Shown here: piece after piece, positions 8,372 through 17,232 of the stretch
Position numbering within the stretch: position 1 is the first letter of the stretch
How the letters are laid out: each line of letters opens with the position of its first letter
NCBI RefSeq assembly: GCF_004331455.1
Contig: NZ_SJJR01000009.1
Span: forward strand, 1-64,000
Reading direction: 5' to 3'
DNA: 64,000 nucleotides
Source of the DNA: Micromonospora zingiberis
Lineage (GTDB): Bacteria > Actinomycetota > Actinomycetes > Mycobacteriales > Micromonosporaceae
Position numbers and translations under genes: made by a program
Notes under the pieces: model-generated
Databases searched by the model: none
What the model was told of the DNA's origin: nothing
The model's input: only the letters and a program-made list of their open reading frames with translations

Positions 8372-9043
8372 ATGTGGGGGAACGTCGGGCCTCGGGTGGC
8401 ACATCTGTCGCCGTTGGAGCGGGTACGGCTGCGCCGGGTGGCGGTGCGGTACGCGATGCACGGCTGGGAGGTGACCCCGGGTGCCTGCCTGGCGCGGAGC
8501 CGATTCGTCTGCGGCAGAGCCGGCTGCCCCACCGTCGGCTGCCATCCGGCCCTTGAGGACTGGGAGCACGCCGCGAGCGCCGATCCGGCCCGGGTGGCGA
8601 CCTGGTGGCGGTCTCGTCCACACGGCGTACTGCTGCCCACCGGCCGCTCCTTCGACGTGCTGGAGGTCTCCGCCGACCTGGGCCGCCTCGTGCTGGACGC
8701 GGTCGCGGCCCATCCCGCCGGGCCCGGCGTACGCGGTCCGGTGCTGGTCACCCCGACCGGGCGGTGGATGTTCCTGGTGCGTCCGGGCGACCCGCTGCGC
8801 CCCGAGTTGGAGCACTGTTTCCAGGTGGTACGGCACGGTCCCGGTTCGTGGATCGCGGCGCCGCCCACCCGACTGCCCGAGGGGCCGGTCCGCTGGGCGG
8901 TGGCACCGGAGCAGGCCCGCTGGCAACTTCCGGACTCCTACCTCGTCCAGAACACCCTGATCGACGCGCTGCGGGCCACCGGGGTCACGCTGGTGCCGGC
9001 GCTGGTGCCCGGTCATCTGCCGCTGCCCCGCCGGGGCAGGTGA
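8372..9043 (+). CDS. Single-domain bifunctional primase/polymerase-like protein
   Basis: 223 residues. ATG 8372 is chosen because GAGGGGAG lies nine bases upstream; a TTG at 8363 has no room for a ribosome site. The protein resembles the N-terminal Prim-Pol domain found in plasmid and phage replication proteins: a Cys-rich segment (CLARSRFVCGRAGCPTVGCHP), WW.SRPHGVLLPTG, then FDVLEV where the catalytic acids would lie. The histidine motif expected after the second GRW is missing (GRWMFLV), and there is no helicase domain. It may be catalytically dead and act in regulation, as the divergent XRE regulator suggests. Confidence 0.7.
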   Translation: MWGNVGPRVAHLSPLERVRLRRVAVRYAMHGWEVTPGACLARSRFVCGRAGCPTVGCHPALEDWEHAASADPARVATWWRSRPHGVLLPTGRSFDVLEVSADLGRLVLDAVAAHPAGPGVRGPVLVTPTGRWMFLVRPGDPLRPELEHCFQVVRHGPGSWIAAPPTRLPEGPVRWAVAPEQARWQLPDSYLVQNTLIDALRATGVTLVPALVPGHLPLPRRGR

Positions 9044-9371
9044 CCCGTCGGGGCGGGTGAGGGCCGAGCGGTGCCCGTCCGGCCAGCGACGCCCGACGGC
9101 GGGTGGTCGTTGAACACCAGGACGGCGCACCCGCGCCGGGAGCGGGGATCGGCGATGGCCACGGACGACACCACACACCACCCGAACGGTGCCGAGCCAC
9201 CACGACGGCACCGGCCCGGCCGCCGGTGGGCCGCCACCCGACCGCCGGGCGCCCGCCCCGGGCGGCCCCGACCACTCGGTTCACGTCCGGCGATCAACCA
9301 CCGGCCGACCCGCTGGCTGTGATCCCCGCCGCGGCGGGGACGCCGACGCGGGCAGGTTCGTTCGACCACGC
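9044..9371. other. Gap with a palindromic terminator and a doubtful small frame
   Basis: Convergent-gene gap of 328 bases. A perfect 18-base palindrome, tccccgccgcggcgggga at 9323-9340, could stop transcription from both sides. A 55-codon plus-strand frame from ATG 9154 to TGA 9321 has a purine-rich stretch in front but an arginine/proline-rich product and weak codon bias; I do not call it a gene. Confidence 0.45.
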
Positions 9372-10145
9372 TCAGGGGACCAGCGGCAGGTCGGTGGAGT
9401 GCAGGCAGCGGGCATCGTCGGTGATCACCGCGTGCCGGTACACGGGCAGCCGGTCGAGCCAGCCGATGCCGGCCACCCCCATCGCCAGCGCGGCGGTGGC
9501 GTACGCGTCGGCCAGCCCGAGGTCGCGGCCGACCACCGTCACCGACCGCAGGCCCCGCGCCGGCTCGCCCCGACGCGGGTCGCGGATGTGCGGGCCCCGT
9601 TCGTAGACGCCGGACGTGGCCACCGCCAGGTCCGTCCCGGCCAGCACCAGGCAGGTCGCCGACGGGTCCCACGGGTGCCGCACCCCGACCCGCCACGGCG
9701 CACCGGTCGACGACCGGCCGCGCACCCGCACGTCACCGCCGGCGTTCAGACAGTGGTTCGCCGCCCCGGCGGCGAGCAGCCGATCCGAGGCGACCTGCGC
9801 GGCCCAGCCCTTGACGTACCCGGACGGGTCCAGCCCGCCGGTGGCGTACGCGTCGAAGAAGCCGTCGGTGGCGGCCCACAGGTCGGCGCAGCGTTCCAGC
9901 ACCCGGCGCAGGTCCGCCGACGCCTCGGAGAGCAGCAGTTCGCCCCGCTCGAAGCGGCACACCTCGCTGTCCGGACGGTAGGTGCTGAACCGGGCGTCCA
10001 CCTGGCGCAGCCAGCCGAACACCTCGTCGGCCAGCGCGGTCAGCTCGGCCGCCGGCAGGTCGTCGGCGATGTCCAGGCTGATCGCCGTACCCATGATCTG
10101 TTCGACCCGGCGCAGGCCCGGACGCAGCGAGGTGGCCGCGCTCAT
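9372..10145 (-). CDS. apbE: FAD:protein FMN transferase
   Basis: 257 residues, ATG start. ApbE transfers FMN from FAD onto a threonine of an FMN-binding domain. Visible landmarks are the N-terminal MGTAISLDI strand, the DARFSTYRPDSEV helix, LNAGGDVRVRG, and the C-terminal DAYATAALAMG metal/flavin loop. It overlaps the upstream FMN-binding gene by four bases (ATGA), so the enzyme and its probable substrate are translated together. Last gene of the five-gene flavin operon. The sequence is shorter than Gram-negative ApbE and has no lipoprotein signal. Confidence 0.92.
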   Translation of the reverse strand: MSAATSLRPGLRRVEQIMGTAISLDIADDLPAAELTALADEVFGWLRQVDARFSTYRPDSEVCRFERGELLLSEASADLRRVLERCADLWAATDGFFDAYATGGLDPSGYVKGWAAQVASDRLLAAGAANHCLNAGGDVRVRGRSSTGAPWRVGVRHPWDPSATCLVLAGTDLAVATSGVYERGPHIRDPRRGEPARGLRSVTVVGRDLGLADAYATAALAMGVAGIGWLDRLPVYRHAVITDDARCLHSTDLPLVP

Positions 10146-10735
10146 CCGCGCGCCCGGTCGATCGCGGCCTGAAGCGACTGTCGGTACGACCCGCTGGTCG
10201 CGGTCGCCCCCGAGACGGTGTCCAGGTCGGCGCCCTGCCGCGCCACCACCATGCCGCTGGTGCCGCTGTAGCGGCTGTTCACGTCCTCGCTGCGCCGCGC
10301 CGACTGGGCCGTCTTCTCCGGCAGTTCCACCGCCACCGCGTCGACGATCCGGCTACCCGAGACCGTGATCTGCACCTGCACGTTGCCGAACTCGTTGGAC
10401 ACCACCGGCCCGGTGACCGTACGGACGGTCGGCCGGGGTGCCGCCGTGCTGGTACGCGGCGTCGGTGAGGTCCTGGTGGCGCCGGTCGCCGTCGGGCGGG
10501 GCGTCGGGGAACTCGACGCGCGGCGTTCGGGCCTGGGTGATCTGGTGGCCGCCGGTGCACGGCTGGTCGGCGCGGCTGAGCTGTCCGGCGACGGCTCGTC
10601 CGGGACGGGGGCGGCCGGCGCCTGCCCGGCGGGTAGTTCCTGGGCGACCTGGCTGGTGCCCGGCGCGGCCTTGAGCACGACCAACGCCGTGGTGCTGGCG
10701 GCCAGTCCGGTGATCGCGACGAGCGCGCGACGCAT
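10142..10735 (-). CDS. Exported FMN-binding domain protein, ApbE substrate
   Basis: 197 residues with an N-terminal membrane anchor/signal (residues 5-25), a Pro/Ser/Thr/Ala-rich linker (about 35-100) and a C-terminal FMN-bind domain. The domain ends with DTVSGATATSGS, the S-G-A-T type motif whose threonine receives FMN covalently. The protein would thus present a flavin outside the membrane, where it can pass electrons from the ferric-reductase-like protein encoded 13 bases upstream. The four-base overlap with apbE supports this. Confidence 0.9.
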   Translation of the reverse strand: MRRALVAITGLAASTTALVVLKAAPGTSQVAQELPAGQAPAAPVPDEPSPDSSAAPTSRAPAATRSPRPERRASSSPTPRPTATGATRTSPTPRTSTAAPRPTVRTVTGPVVSNEFGNVQVQITVSGSRIVDAVAVELPEKTAQSARRSEDVNSRYSGTSGMVVARQGADLDTVSGATATSGSYRQSLQAAIDRARG

Positions 10736-10748
10736 CTGACGGTCCCTC

Positions 10749-12167
10749 TCACAGTTCGAAGGTGGCGAGGTGGATCTGCCGGCGGGACACCCCGGCCTGG
10801 CGCAGGATCTGCCGGCACTGCTCGACCAGACCGGGCGGGCCGCACAGGTACACGTCGCGGCGGGGCAGGTCCGGCACCAGCCGACGCAGCCCGTCCGGGG
10901 TCATCACCTGGCGCGGCCCGGGGTCGCGGCGGGAGCCGACGACGTACCAGACCTGCACGCCGCGCGCCTGGGCCAGCCAGTCCAGTTCCCGGTGCAGCAG
11001 CACGTCGGCCGGGGTACGGGCCCGGTAGATCAGGGCGGCGCCGGGCGGTAGTTCCTCCAGCATCGCCCGCAGCGGGGTGATGCCGCTGCCCCCGGCGATC
11101 AACAGGGCCCGGTCGCGGGTGCGGTGGGCCGCGGTGAAGGTGCCCGACGGCCCGATCGCCCAGACCCGGGTGCCCGGGTCGAGGTCACGCAGGTCACGGG
11201 TGTACGCGCCGACCACCTTGACGGTCAGCCGCAGCCAGCGGCCGTTGGCCGCGGCGGAGACCGAGAACGGGTGCGACTGCCACCAGCAGCCCCGGGCCAG
11301 GAACCGCCAGCGGAAGAACTGCCCACCGAGCATCTCCAGCCGGTCCAGCCGCTCGCCGGTCAGGTAGATGGAGACGGTGTCCGGGCTCTCCGCGACCACG
11401 TCGGCGACCCGCAGCCGGTGCCGCAGGTTGAACACCAGCGGGACGATCACCCGGCCCCCGGCGAGGGCGGCGAGCACCAGCAGGTAGGCGGCGATCCACC
11501 CGGTCCGCACCGGGCCGGGGCGGAACAGCTGCGAGCCGTTGCTGAACTGGTGGGCGAAGCCGAGCAGCAGCACCGCGTACGCGGCCAGGTGGGTGGCGTG
11601 CCACAGCTCGTACGGCAGCGCTCGGCGTACCGCCCGGACGCTGGCCAGCCCGACCAGCACCAGCAGGCCGGCGGCGGCGAACGCGGAGACCATGTCGTCG
11701 TACTCACGCAGCATGACGCCGGCCTGGCCCAGCGGTGAGCGGCCCTCCAGGCCGGCGTAGCCGACCAGGATCAGGGCGGTGTGCGCGAGCACCGCGACCA
11801 GCAGGGTGGCGCCAACGTCGCGGTGCCAGCGGCCGATCCGTTCGCCGCCGACGGCACGTTCCAGCAGTGGCAGCCGGCTCATCATCAGCACCTGCACCAG
11901 CAGCAGGTAGCCGGCGAGCAGTCCGGTGATCTGGCCGGCCGCGGTGGTCATCGCGGTGGCCCCGGTCAGCGAACCGGCCGGGGTGTCCAGCCACCAGGGC
12001 AGCACGCTGGCGACCAGGCCGGCCAGGAAGAGGACGGTCAGGATCCGCCGGCCGGCCGGGCCGCGTCGCGGTGGCACCGGCAGCGGTGCGGGCGCGGGTG
12101 GCCGAACGCCGGCCCGGGGCTGCTGGTGCCCGGGCCGGCGCTCGGAGTATGTGCCGGGGTAGGTCAC
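10749..12167 (-). CDS. Ferric-reductase-like transmembrane FAD/NAD(P)H oxidoreductase
   Basis: 472 residues, GTG start overlapping the DUF1501 stop (GTGA). A Pro-rich cytoplasmic N-terminus is followed by about six membrane helices (residues 40-235) with paired histidines as in ferric-reductase / NOX / MsrQ haem domains, then a ferredoxin-reductase-type module: FAD site HPFSVSAA (about residue 300) and NAD(P)H site GGSGITPLRAML. It should take electrons from cytosolic NAD(P)H across the membrane, here probably to the flavinylated FMN-bind protein. The final acceptor is not shown by the sequence. Confidence 0.88.
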   Translation of the reverse strand: MTYPGTYSERRPGHQQPRAGVRPPAPAPLPVPPRRGPAGRRILTVLFLAGLVASVLPWWLDTPAGSLTGATAMTTAAGQITGLLAGYLLLVQVLMMSRLPLLERAVGGERIGRWHRDVGATLLVAVLAHTALILVGYAGLEGRSPLGQAGVMLREYDDMVSAFAAAGLLVLVGLASVRAVRRALPYELWHATHLAAYAVLLLGFAHQFSNGSQLFRPGPVRTGWIAAYLLVLAALAGGRVIVPLVFNLRHRLRVADVVAESPDTVSIYLTGERLDRLEMLGGQFFRWRFLARGCWWQSHPFSVSAAANGRWLRLTVKVVGAYTRDLRDLDPGTRVWAIGPSGTFTAAHRTRDRALLIAGGSGITPLRAMLEELPPGAALIYRARTPADVLLHRELDWLAQARGVQVWYVVGSRRDPGPRQVMTPDGLRRLVPDLPRRDVYLCGPPGLVEQCRQILRQAGVSRRQIHLATFEL

Positions 12168-13543
12168 GCGTACAGCTTCATCGGGGCGTACTTCATCCGG
12201 GGGAAGATCTTGTCGATCTGCGCGTTGGTGAGCCCGAACCGGCCCTGCGCGACGGACCCGTAGACGTTGAACATGTTGTTGTACTCGGGTACGTCGCCGG
12301 AGTCGAGGGTGTCCAGCCCGTTCCAGGTGCCGAGCAGCGAACCGGCGAGCTTGCGTCCACTCAGGATGGTGACCACCCCGCCGTGGCCGTGGTCGGTGCC
12401 GCCGCTGTTGGAGGCGACCCGCCGGCCGAACTCGCTGGAGACCATGATGGTCACGTCGGCGGCCCGGTCACCGAGGTCGGTGAAGAACGCCGCCATCGCG
12501 CCGGCCAGCTCGTTGAGCCGCCGGTACAGCTGCCCGCCGTCGCGGGTGCCCTGGTTCTCGTGGGTGTCGTAGCCGCCCATGCCGACGGTGGCGACCCGGA
12601 CGTTCGCCCCGCCCTTGATCAGCTGCGCGAGCTGCTGGAAGGCGAAGCCGACGCCCCGGTACTCGACCCCCTCGGCGGCCCGGTACGGCTCGGCGGAGAT
12701 CTTGCGGGCGGTGGCGAGCGCACCGAGGCCCGCGTGCACCGACTCCTCGACCGGGTGGTTGATCCCGGTGAACAGGCCACGGATCGCCTTCTCGGTGGCC
12801 TCCCGGTAGCGGTCGTCACCGGCCAGCCGCAACGAACCGACGCTGTTGAGCGAGATCGCGCCGTTGTTGCCGACCAGCGACCGGGGCAGGGTGCTGCCGA
12901 CGCCGACGCTGCGGAACGCGGTGCCCTTGCCGAGCGTGTCGACCAGGCTGTCCAGCCAGCCCCGCCCGCCGGTCTCACCGGGCAGGCCGCCCAGGTTGCA
13001 GGCGTCGGCGGCCTGGAAGTGGCTGCGCGACAGGCGGGGGTCGGCGACACCGGGAATGAAGCCGAGTTGCCCGGCGCGCAGCCACGGCTCCAGCGGCTGG
13101 AACGCGCTGGTGAGCTTGAAGCCACGCCCGACGGCCAGCGAGTCGTCGGGCAGCAGCAGGTCCGGGCGGGCCCGGTTGAGCACCGGGTCGTCGTTCGGGG
13201 CGATCAGGCTCAGGCCGTCCAGACCGCCGTAGAGGAAGACGTGGATCAGCGTGCCGGTCTTGGTCGCCGCGAACGACGCCGAGGTGGTCACGAACTGGGC
13301 GGTGGCCAGCGCGGTGGCGGTGGCGGCGGCACCGGCGACGAAGGTACGCCGGGTCACCCCACGTCCGTCCTGCTGGGCTTCCTCCAGGTCCTCCAGCCGC
13401 CGGTAGCGGTCGGCCTCGGCGGTGTTCTCGGCGGCCACGATGTCGGCCTCGGCCCGCAGCAGCGCCTCGGCCGGGTTGTCGGCCAGCCGGCGCAGGTCGG
13501 GGCAGTCCGGGTGCAGGGGGTACGAGTACACAGTCTTCTCCAT
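12164..13543 (-). CDS. DUF1501 protein, Tat-exported
   Basis: 459 residues from ATG 13543. A twin-arginine signal (TRRTFVAGAAATATALA, about residues 64-80) precedes the DUF1501 domain, an alkaline-phosphatase-superfamily-like fold: FLYGGLDGLSLIAP near residue 105, VGMGGYDTHENQ and SSEFGRRVASN, with GGTDHGHGG near the C-terminus holding putative metal-binding His/Asp residues. The biochemical role of DUF1501 is not established. It starts 8 bases after the DUF1800 stop and overlaps the ferric-reductase-like gene by four, placing it in the flavin operon. Confidence 0.9.
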   Translation of the reverse strand: MEKTVYSYPLHPDCPDLRRLADNPAEALLRAEADIVAAENTAEADRYRRLEDLEEAQQDGRGVTRRTFVAGAAATATALATAQFVTTSASFAATKTGTLIHVFLYGGLDGLSLIAPNDDPVLNRARPDLLLPDDSLAVGRGFKLTSAFQPLEPWLRAGQLGFIPGVADPRLSRSHFQAADACNLGGLPGETGGRGWLDSLVDTLGKGTAFRSVGVGSTLPRSLVGNNGAISLNSVGSLRLAGDDRYREATEKAIRGLFTGINHPVEESVHAGLGALATARKISAEPYRAAEGVEYRGVGFAFQQLAQLIKGGANVRVATVGMGGYDTHENQGTRDGGQLYRRLNELAGAMAAFFTDLGDRAADVTIMVSSEFGRRVASNSGGTDHGHGGVVTILSGRKLAGSLLGTWNGLDTLDSGDVPEYNNMFNVYGSVAQGRFGLTNAQIDKIFPRMKYAPMKLYA

Positions 13544-13551
13544 CGGATGCC

Positions 13552-15582
13552 TCACCGGAGGTGGTGCTGGGGGGATGCGAGGATCGCCCGCGCGACGGCG
13601 GTGATGGCACCGTCGAACGTCGCGTCGACCCTGGTACCGGCGGACACCCCGGCCACGTCGAGGACCAGTGCCCGTTCCTTGTCGGTGAGCTTCTGCCGCA
13701 CCAGCCGCCGGGCCAGCGCGTCCACGTACGCCCCGGCGGTGGCCGGCGGGTTGGTCACCAGCTTCTCCGGCCGGGTGAAGGTGAACGTGGTGCGGTACGC
13801 CGCGAGCAGTTCGTTGGCCTCGTTCCAGCCGTTGACCATCGTGCCGGCCGACGTCCACGCCACGTAGACGTCCGGGTAGCCATCCGGGGTGGGTTGGCCC
13901 ATCGGGTAGTGGCCGAGTTCGCGGAGCTTGTCGTGGACCTGGCGCAGCCCGCGGGCGTACGGGGTGCGCTGGTTGTCGCCGTTGTCGTGGTTCGGTGCCG
14001 CCTCCGGGGAGACGCCGAGCGTGCGGTAGGTGGCGACCAGGTACTCCAGCGGGCGGCGGACCTTCTGCCCGACCGCCGCCCAGAACTCCGAGGAGCTGAA
14101 GAGGGTCAGCAGCACCGGCTTGATCCGGCCCTTGTTCGTCAGGTAGGTCTTGGCCAGCCGGTCCACCAGGGACTTCGGCGGGGTGTCCGAGACGAACCGG
14201 ACGGCCAGGTTCTGGGCCACGTACTTCGCCGTCGACGGGTGCAGTGCGATGTGCGCGATGTACGCGTCGATCGCCGCCTCGGCCTTCTTCGGGTCCGCCG
14301 AGTTGTTGGCGTGGGTGAAGTCGAGGATCTTCACCTTGCCGACGTAGTGCCGCTCGGGACGGAAGACGTACCTGCCGTCCTGGACGCCCCGGCCGGTCTG
14401 CAACAGCGCGGCCTGCCGTACGTCGGCCTCGGTGTAGCCGCCGTCGACACCGACCGAGTACAGCTCCAGGTTCTCCCGGGCCAGGTTCTCGTTGACCGCG
14501 TCGGCCCGGGAGTCGACCTGGTTGAGGTAGAGCAGCAGCGCCGGGTGCTTGTTGGCGTCCAGCAGCATCTCCGGGTAGCTGCCCAGCGCGTGCTTGCGGA
14601 TCACGTCCTGGTCGAACGAGTTGCGGTAGACCTCCCCGCCGTCGAACTCGGCGGCGACGTGCAGGAAGTCGTTCCAGAAGTCGACCATCACCTCGAACAG
14701 CTGCCGGTCCGACCAGATCTGGCGGGCGATGGTGGCGTCGACCATCTCGCGTTCCGGTTGGGCACCCCGCTCGTTGAGTTGGTCGCGCTGATCGCGTAGC
14801 TGCTGCGGGGTCAGCTTGAGGGTGGGCAGCTCGGCGAGTCGCAGTTCCGCCTTGGTCGGGGCGATCTTCTCCGGCTCCAACTGCCAGCGCACCCAGCCGT
14901 CGATGCCCCGTTCCTTGATGTCGGCGAGCACCGCGGCGGTCGGCCCGAAGGTCAGCCGCCGGGCCAGGTGCAGCGCCGGGTCCTTGGCCAGCACGGTCTT
15001 CACCGTCACCTTGGTCTCCGCCGCGGCGGCGGCCGGACCGGAGTGGACCCGCCCGCCCTTGGGCGCGTTCTTCTTCAGCGCCGCGCCGGCCCGGGAGCCC
15101 ATGTAGCTCTCGTTCTGCTCGGTGTAGGTGCGGACCGTGCTGGGCCGCTGCCCGCTCGGGCGGGCCGCCGTACCGTCGGTGGTGGTCGTGCCGGTGGCGT
15201 CGCCGGCCACCGCCGCTTCGTCGCCGAGCAGGCCACGCAGTTGAGGGCTCAGCGCGAGGGCGGCGCCGCCGGCGACCACGGCGGCGGTTCCGCCGAGGGC
15301 GGCCAGCGCCCGGCGGCGCCCGGACCGGCGAACCGGCCCGTCGCCGTCACCGTCCAGATCGGGCAGTCCGCCGGGGTGGGCCGGTGGGGCGCCGTAGCCG
15401 TCGGGACCGATCCACTGCGGGCGACTGACGGTCGGCGCCGGCTGGCCGGGGTAGCCGTGCGGCTGATGCGGTTGCGGGCGGGGGTACGGGTGGGGCTGGT
15501 GTGCGGGGGTGCCGGGCTGCCGGCTCGCATCCCAACCGGGATCGTCCCCGGGGCGGCGTGGTGGCACATGCTGGTCGGCCAT
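13552..15582 (-). CDS. DUF1800 protein, membrane-anchored or exported
   Basis: 676 residues from ATG 15582; the frame extends 261 bases further without a ribosome site. The first 90 residues are a Pro/His/Gln-rich cytoplasmic tail, followed by an arginine-rich stretch and one hydrophobic segment (RRRALAALGGTAAVV, about 92-115), then a DUF1800 domain from about residue 200 with HLARRLTFGPT at its start and ARENLELYSVGVDGGYTE in the middle. DUF1800 commonly pairs with DUF1501; neither has a proven activity. It is the first gene of the operon reaching to apbE. Confidence 0.9.
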   Translation of the reverse strand: MADQHVPPRRPGDDPGWDASRQPGTPAHQPHPYPRPQPHQPHGYPGQPAPTVSRPQWIGPDGYGAPPAHPGGLPDLDGDGDGPVRRSGRRRALAALGGTAAVVAGGAALALSPQLRGLLGDEAAVAGDATGTTTTDGTAARPSGQRPSTVRTYTEQNESYMGSRAGAALKKNAPKGGRVHSGPAAAAAETKVTVKTVLAKDPALHLARRLTFGPTAAVLADIKERGIDGWVRWQLEPEKIAPTKAELRLAELPTLKLTPQQLRDQRDQLNERGAQPEREMVDATIARQIWSDRQLFEVMVDFWNDFLHVAAEFDGGEVYRNSFDQDVIRKHALGSYPEMLLDANKHPALLLYLNQVDSRADAVNENLARENLELYSVGVDGGYTEADVRQAALLQTGRGVQDGRYVFRPERHYVGKVKILDFTHANNSADPKKAEAAIDAYIAHIALHPSTAKYVAQNLAVRFVSDTPPKSLVDRLAKTYLTNKGRIKPVLLTLFSSSEFWAAVGQKVRRPLEYLVATYRTLGVSPEAAPNHDNGDNQRTPYARGLRQVHDKLRELGHYPMGQPTPDGYPDVYVAWTSAGTMVNGWNEANELLAAYRTTFTFTRPEKLVTNPPATAGAYVDALARRLVRQKLTDKERALVLDVAGVSAGTRVDATFDGAITAVARAILASPQHHLR

Positions 15583-16026
15583 ACAGCGGTCCCGTTTTCT
15601 ACCGAGCGCCGACAACTCATGACCGTGCGGGGGCCGTGAGGTGCGACGACTGATGCCTGAGAGGGTTGCACGGGAAGGTAGCCAGCCACCCCGACCGCGA
15701 CAAGGTGGCGCAGCGCTCCCCGGCGCGGCACTTAAGACGCCGCTCAACACGAATGGGACTCGCGGAGCTACCGGCCGGTTCGGGTACGCACCGCGCGAGC
15801 AGGCAGTTCGGAAACCGCCGCCGCGCGCCGGTGACATTCCCACCCCGGCCGCCCCGGCCGGTGCGGTTCGGTCGCACAGCGAAACTTAAGGCCCGGATAA
15901 GCCCACCCTCAACGTCGGACCGACTGCCTTGGCCGGCCGGCGAAAGTAGCAGCAGGACCAGCGCGTGAGCCCGCTCCGCAGTGGGTATTCCGCGACACCG
16001 TTGCTGAACGCGTGAGGGGAAGGCAC
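15583..16026. other. Divergent promoter region without a gene
   Basis: 444 bases between the divergent DUF1800 operon and the DUF3040 gene. Frames on both strands are arginine/proline-rich and lack ribosome sites. It should hold the promoter of the five-gene flavin operon. I see no clear operator or RNA element. Confidence 0.5.
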
Positions 16027-16284
16027 ATGCTCAGCAAAGAGGATCAGCGCAGATTTGAGCAGATCACCCGCAATCTGCGGGAGAGCGACCCGGCGTTCTT
16101 CGCCCGGCTCGACAGTCGGGCCCGTGGTCGTCGCGGCCGGTGGCTGCTGCTGTTGACCATCCTGCTGTGGGCGGCCCTGCCGGCGGCGACCGTGGCGTTC
16201 GGACGGCTGACCGGGGCGCTTTTCGCCGTGGTGCTGCTGACCAGCGCGGTGCTCATGTGGCGGTTCCGGCAACGCTGGCTCTGA
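16027..16284 (+). CDS. Small DUF3040-type membrane protein
   Basis: 85 residues, ATG 16027 with GAGGGGAAGG upstream. An N-terminal helix (MLSKEDQRRFEQITRNL) typical of DUF3040 is followed by two hydrophobic segments (about residues 40-56 and 60-78). DUF3040 proteins are small actinobacterial membrane proteins without a known role. It converges on the SWIM gene. Confidence 0.85.
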   Translation: MLSKEDQRRFEQITRNLRESDPAFFARLDSRARGRRGRWLLLLTILLWAALPAATVAFGRLTGALFAVVLLTSAVLMWRFRQRWL

Positions 16285-16320
16285 CCACCGCCGCCGGAAC
16301 CGGCCGACCGGGCCGACGGC

Positions 16321-17232
16321 TCACTCACCGAGCTGCCGGTACGCCTGGCGCAGGCGTTCGAGTAGTCCTGGCCCGCCGATCGCTGGTGCGGGCGCGCCGA
16401 GCTGCCGCAACAGCAGGTCCGGACGGCTCGCCAGGCTGGGCGGGCGGTCCGGCAGCGGCACCGGCGGCAGCCAGAACCGGTCGACCGTCTCCGCCAACGG
16501 CGCGACGGGCAGGTCGGCGAGGGCTCGTGCCGCGCCGGCCGGTGGACCGGCCACAGTGGTCCGACCGTCCGGCTGACCGGCGGGCGACCGAGGCTGGACG
16601 GTACCCGGCTCGTGGCCGGCGCCGCGCAGTACGCGGAGCCGGTCGAGCAGGTCGTCGCGGCTGCGGCCACGCCAGTGCAGCAGGGCGAACGGGTCCGCGT
16701 CGAACGCCTCGGCCAGCAGGTAGAAGGTGGCCGCGAGGTGTTTGCAGGGCACCGCGGCGTCCGGGCACGAGCAGCGCTGGTCCAGCTCCGTCACGGTGGC
16801 CGGGAACAGCGGTGCGTCGGCGGCGTCGAACAGCTCCTCCAGCTCGGCCGGCAGGTCTCCGGCGAGCAGCCGGGCGCTGAAGAATGCCTGTGCGGCCAGT
16901 TCCGCCTCGATCCGGTCCCACAACTGCGGCGGAAACGGCGGCAGGGCGATGTGGACCTGGTACGGCCGGGGCCGGGAGCCCTGCACCGCCGCGCTCACCA
17001 CGCCCGGGGCGACGTCGAGGCGTACCACCTGGCCGGCGCGGGCGTACGACCGGCCGCGGGTCAGCCGGGTGCCGAGCGCGAAGGACTCCAGCACCTCCAG
17101 GAACCGGCGGGACCACCAGGAAACCCCGATGGCGCCCCGGGTGCTGCGGGCCCGCAACCCGCCGTCGACCCGGCGCGGCCGGCCGTAGTCGGCGTACCGG
17201 CCCCACCCTTCGGTGCTGGTCGGGCCGGTCAC
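16321..17232 (-). CDS. SWIM zinc-finger protein
   Basis: 303 residues, GTG start overlapping the SNF2 stop codon by four bases. The SWIM motif C-S-C-P-D(x4)C-K-H lies near residues 171-181, followed by the usual helix LAATFYLLAEAFDADPF. SWIM domains bind zinc and mediate DNA or protein contacts. In actinobacteria this type is coupled to a Snf2-like helicase, as here, so the two probably act as one complex. The C-terminal 80 residues are Pro/Ala/Gly-rich. Confidence 0.9.
   Translation of the reverse strand: MTGPTSTEGWGRYADYGRPRRVDGGLRARSTRGAIGVSWWSRRFLEVLESFALGTRLTRGRSYARAGQVVRLDVAPGVVSAAVQGSRPRPYQVHIALPPFPPQLWDRIEAELAAQAFFSARLLAGDLPAELEELFDAADAPLFPATVTELDQRCSCPDAAVPCKHLAATFYLLAEAFDADPFALLHWRGRSRDDLLDRLRVLRGAGHEPGTVQPRSPAGQPDGRTTVAGPPAGAARALADLPVAPLAETVDRFWLPPVPLPDRPPSLASRPDLLLRQLGAPAPAIGGPGLLERLRQAYRQLGE

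Noticed and set aside
8125..8868. Long N-terminal extension of the XRE regulator
   Set aside because: The extension overlaps the divergent Prim-Pol-like gene and its promoter; ATG 8124 has the ribosome site and begins directly before the helix-turn-helix.
12071..13867. 598-residue plus-strand frame
   Set aside because: Antisense to the DUF1501 gene, no ribosome site or recognisable domain.
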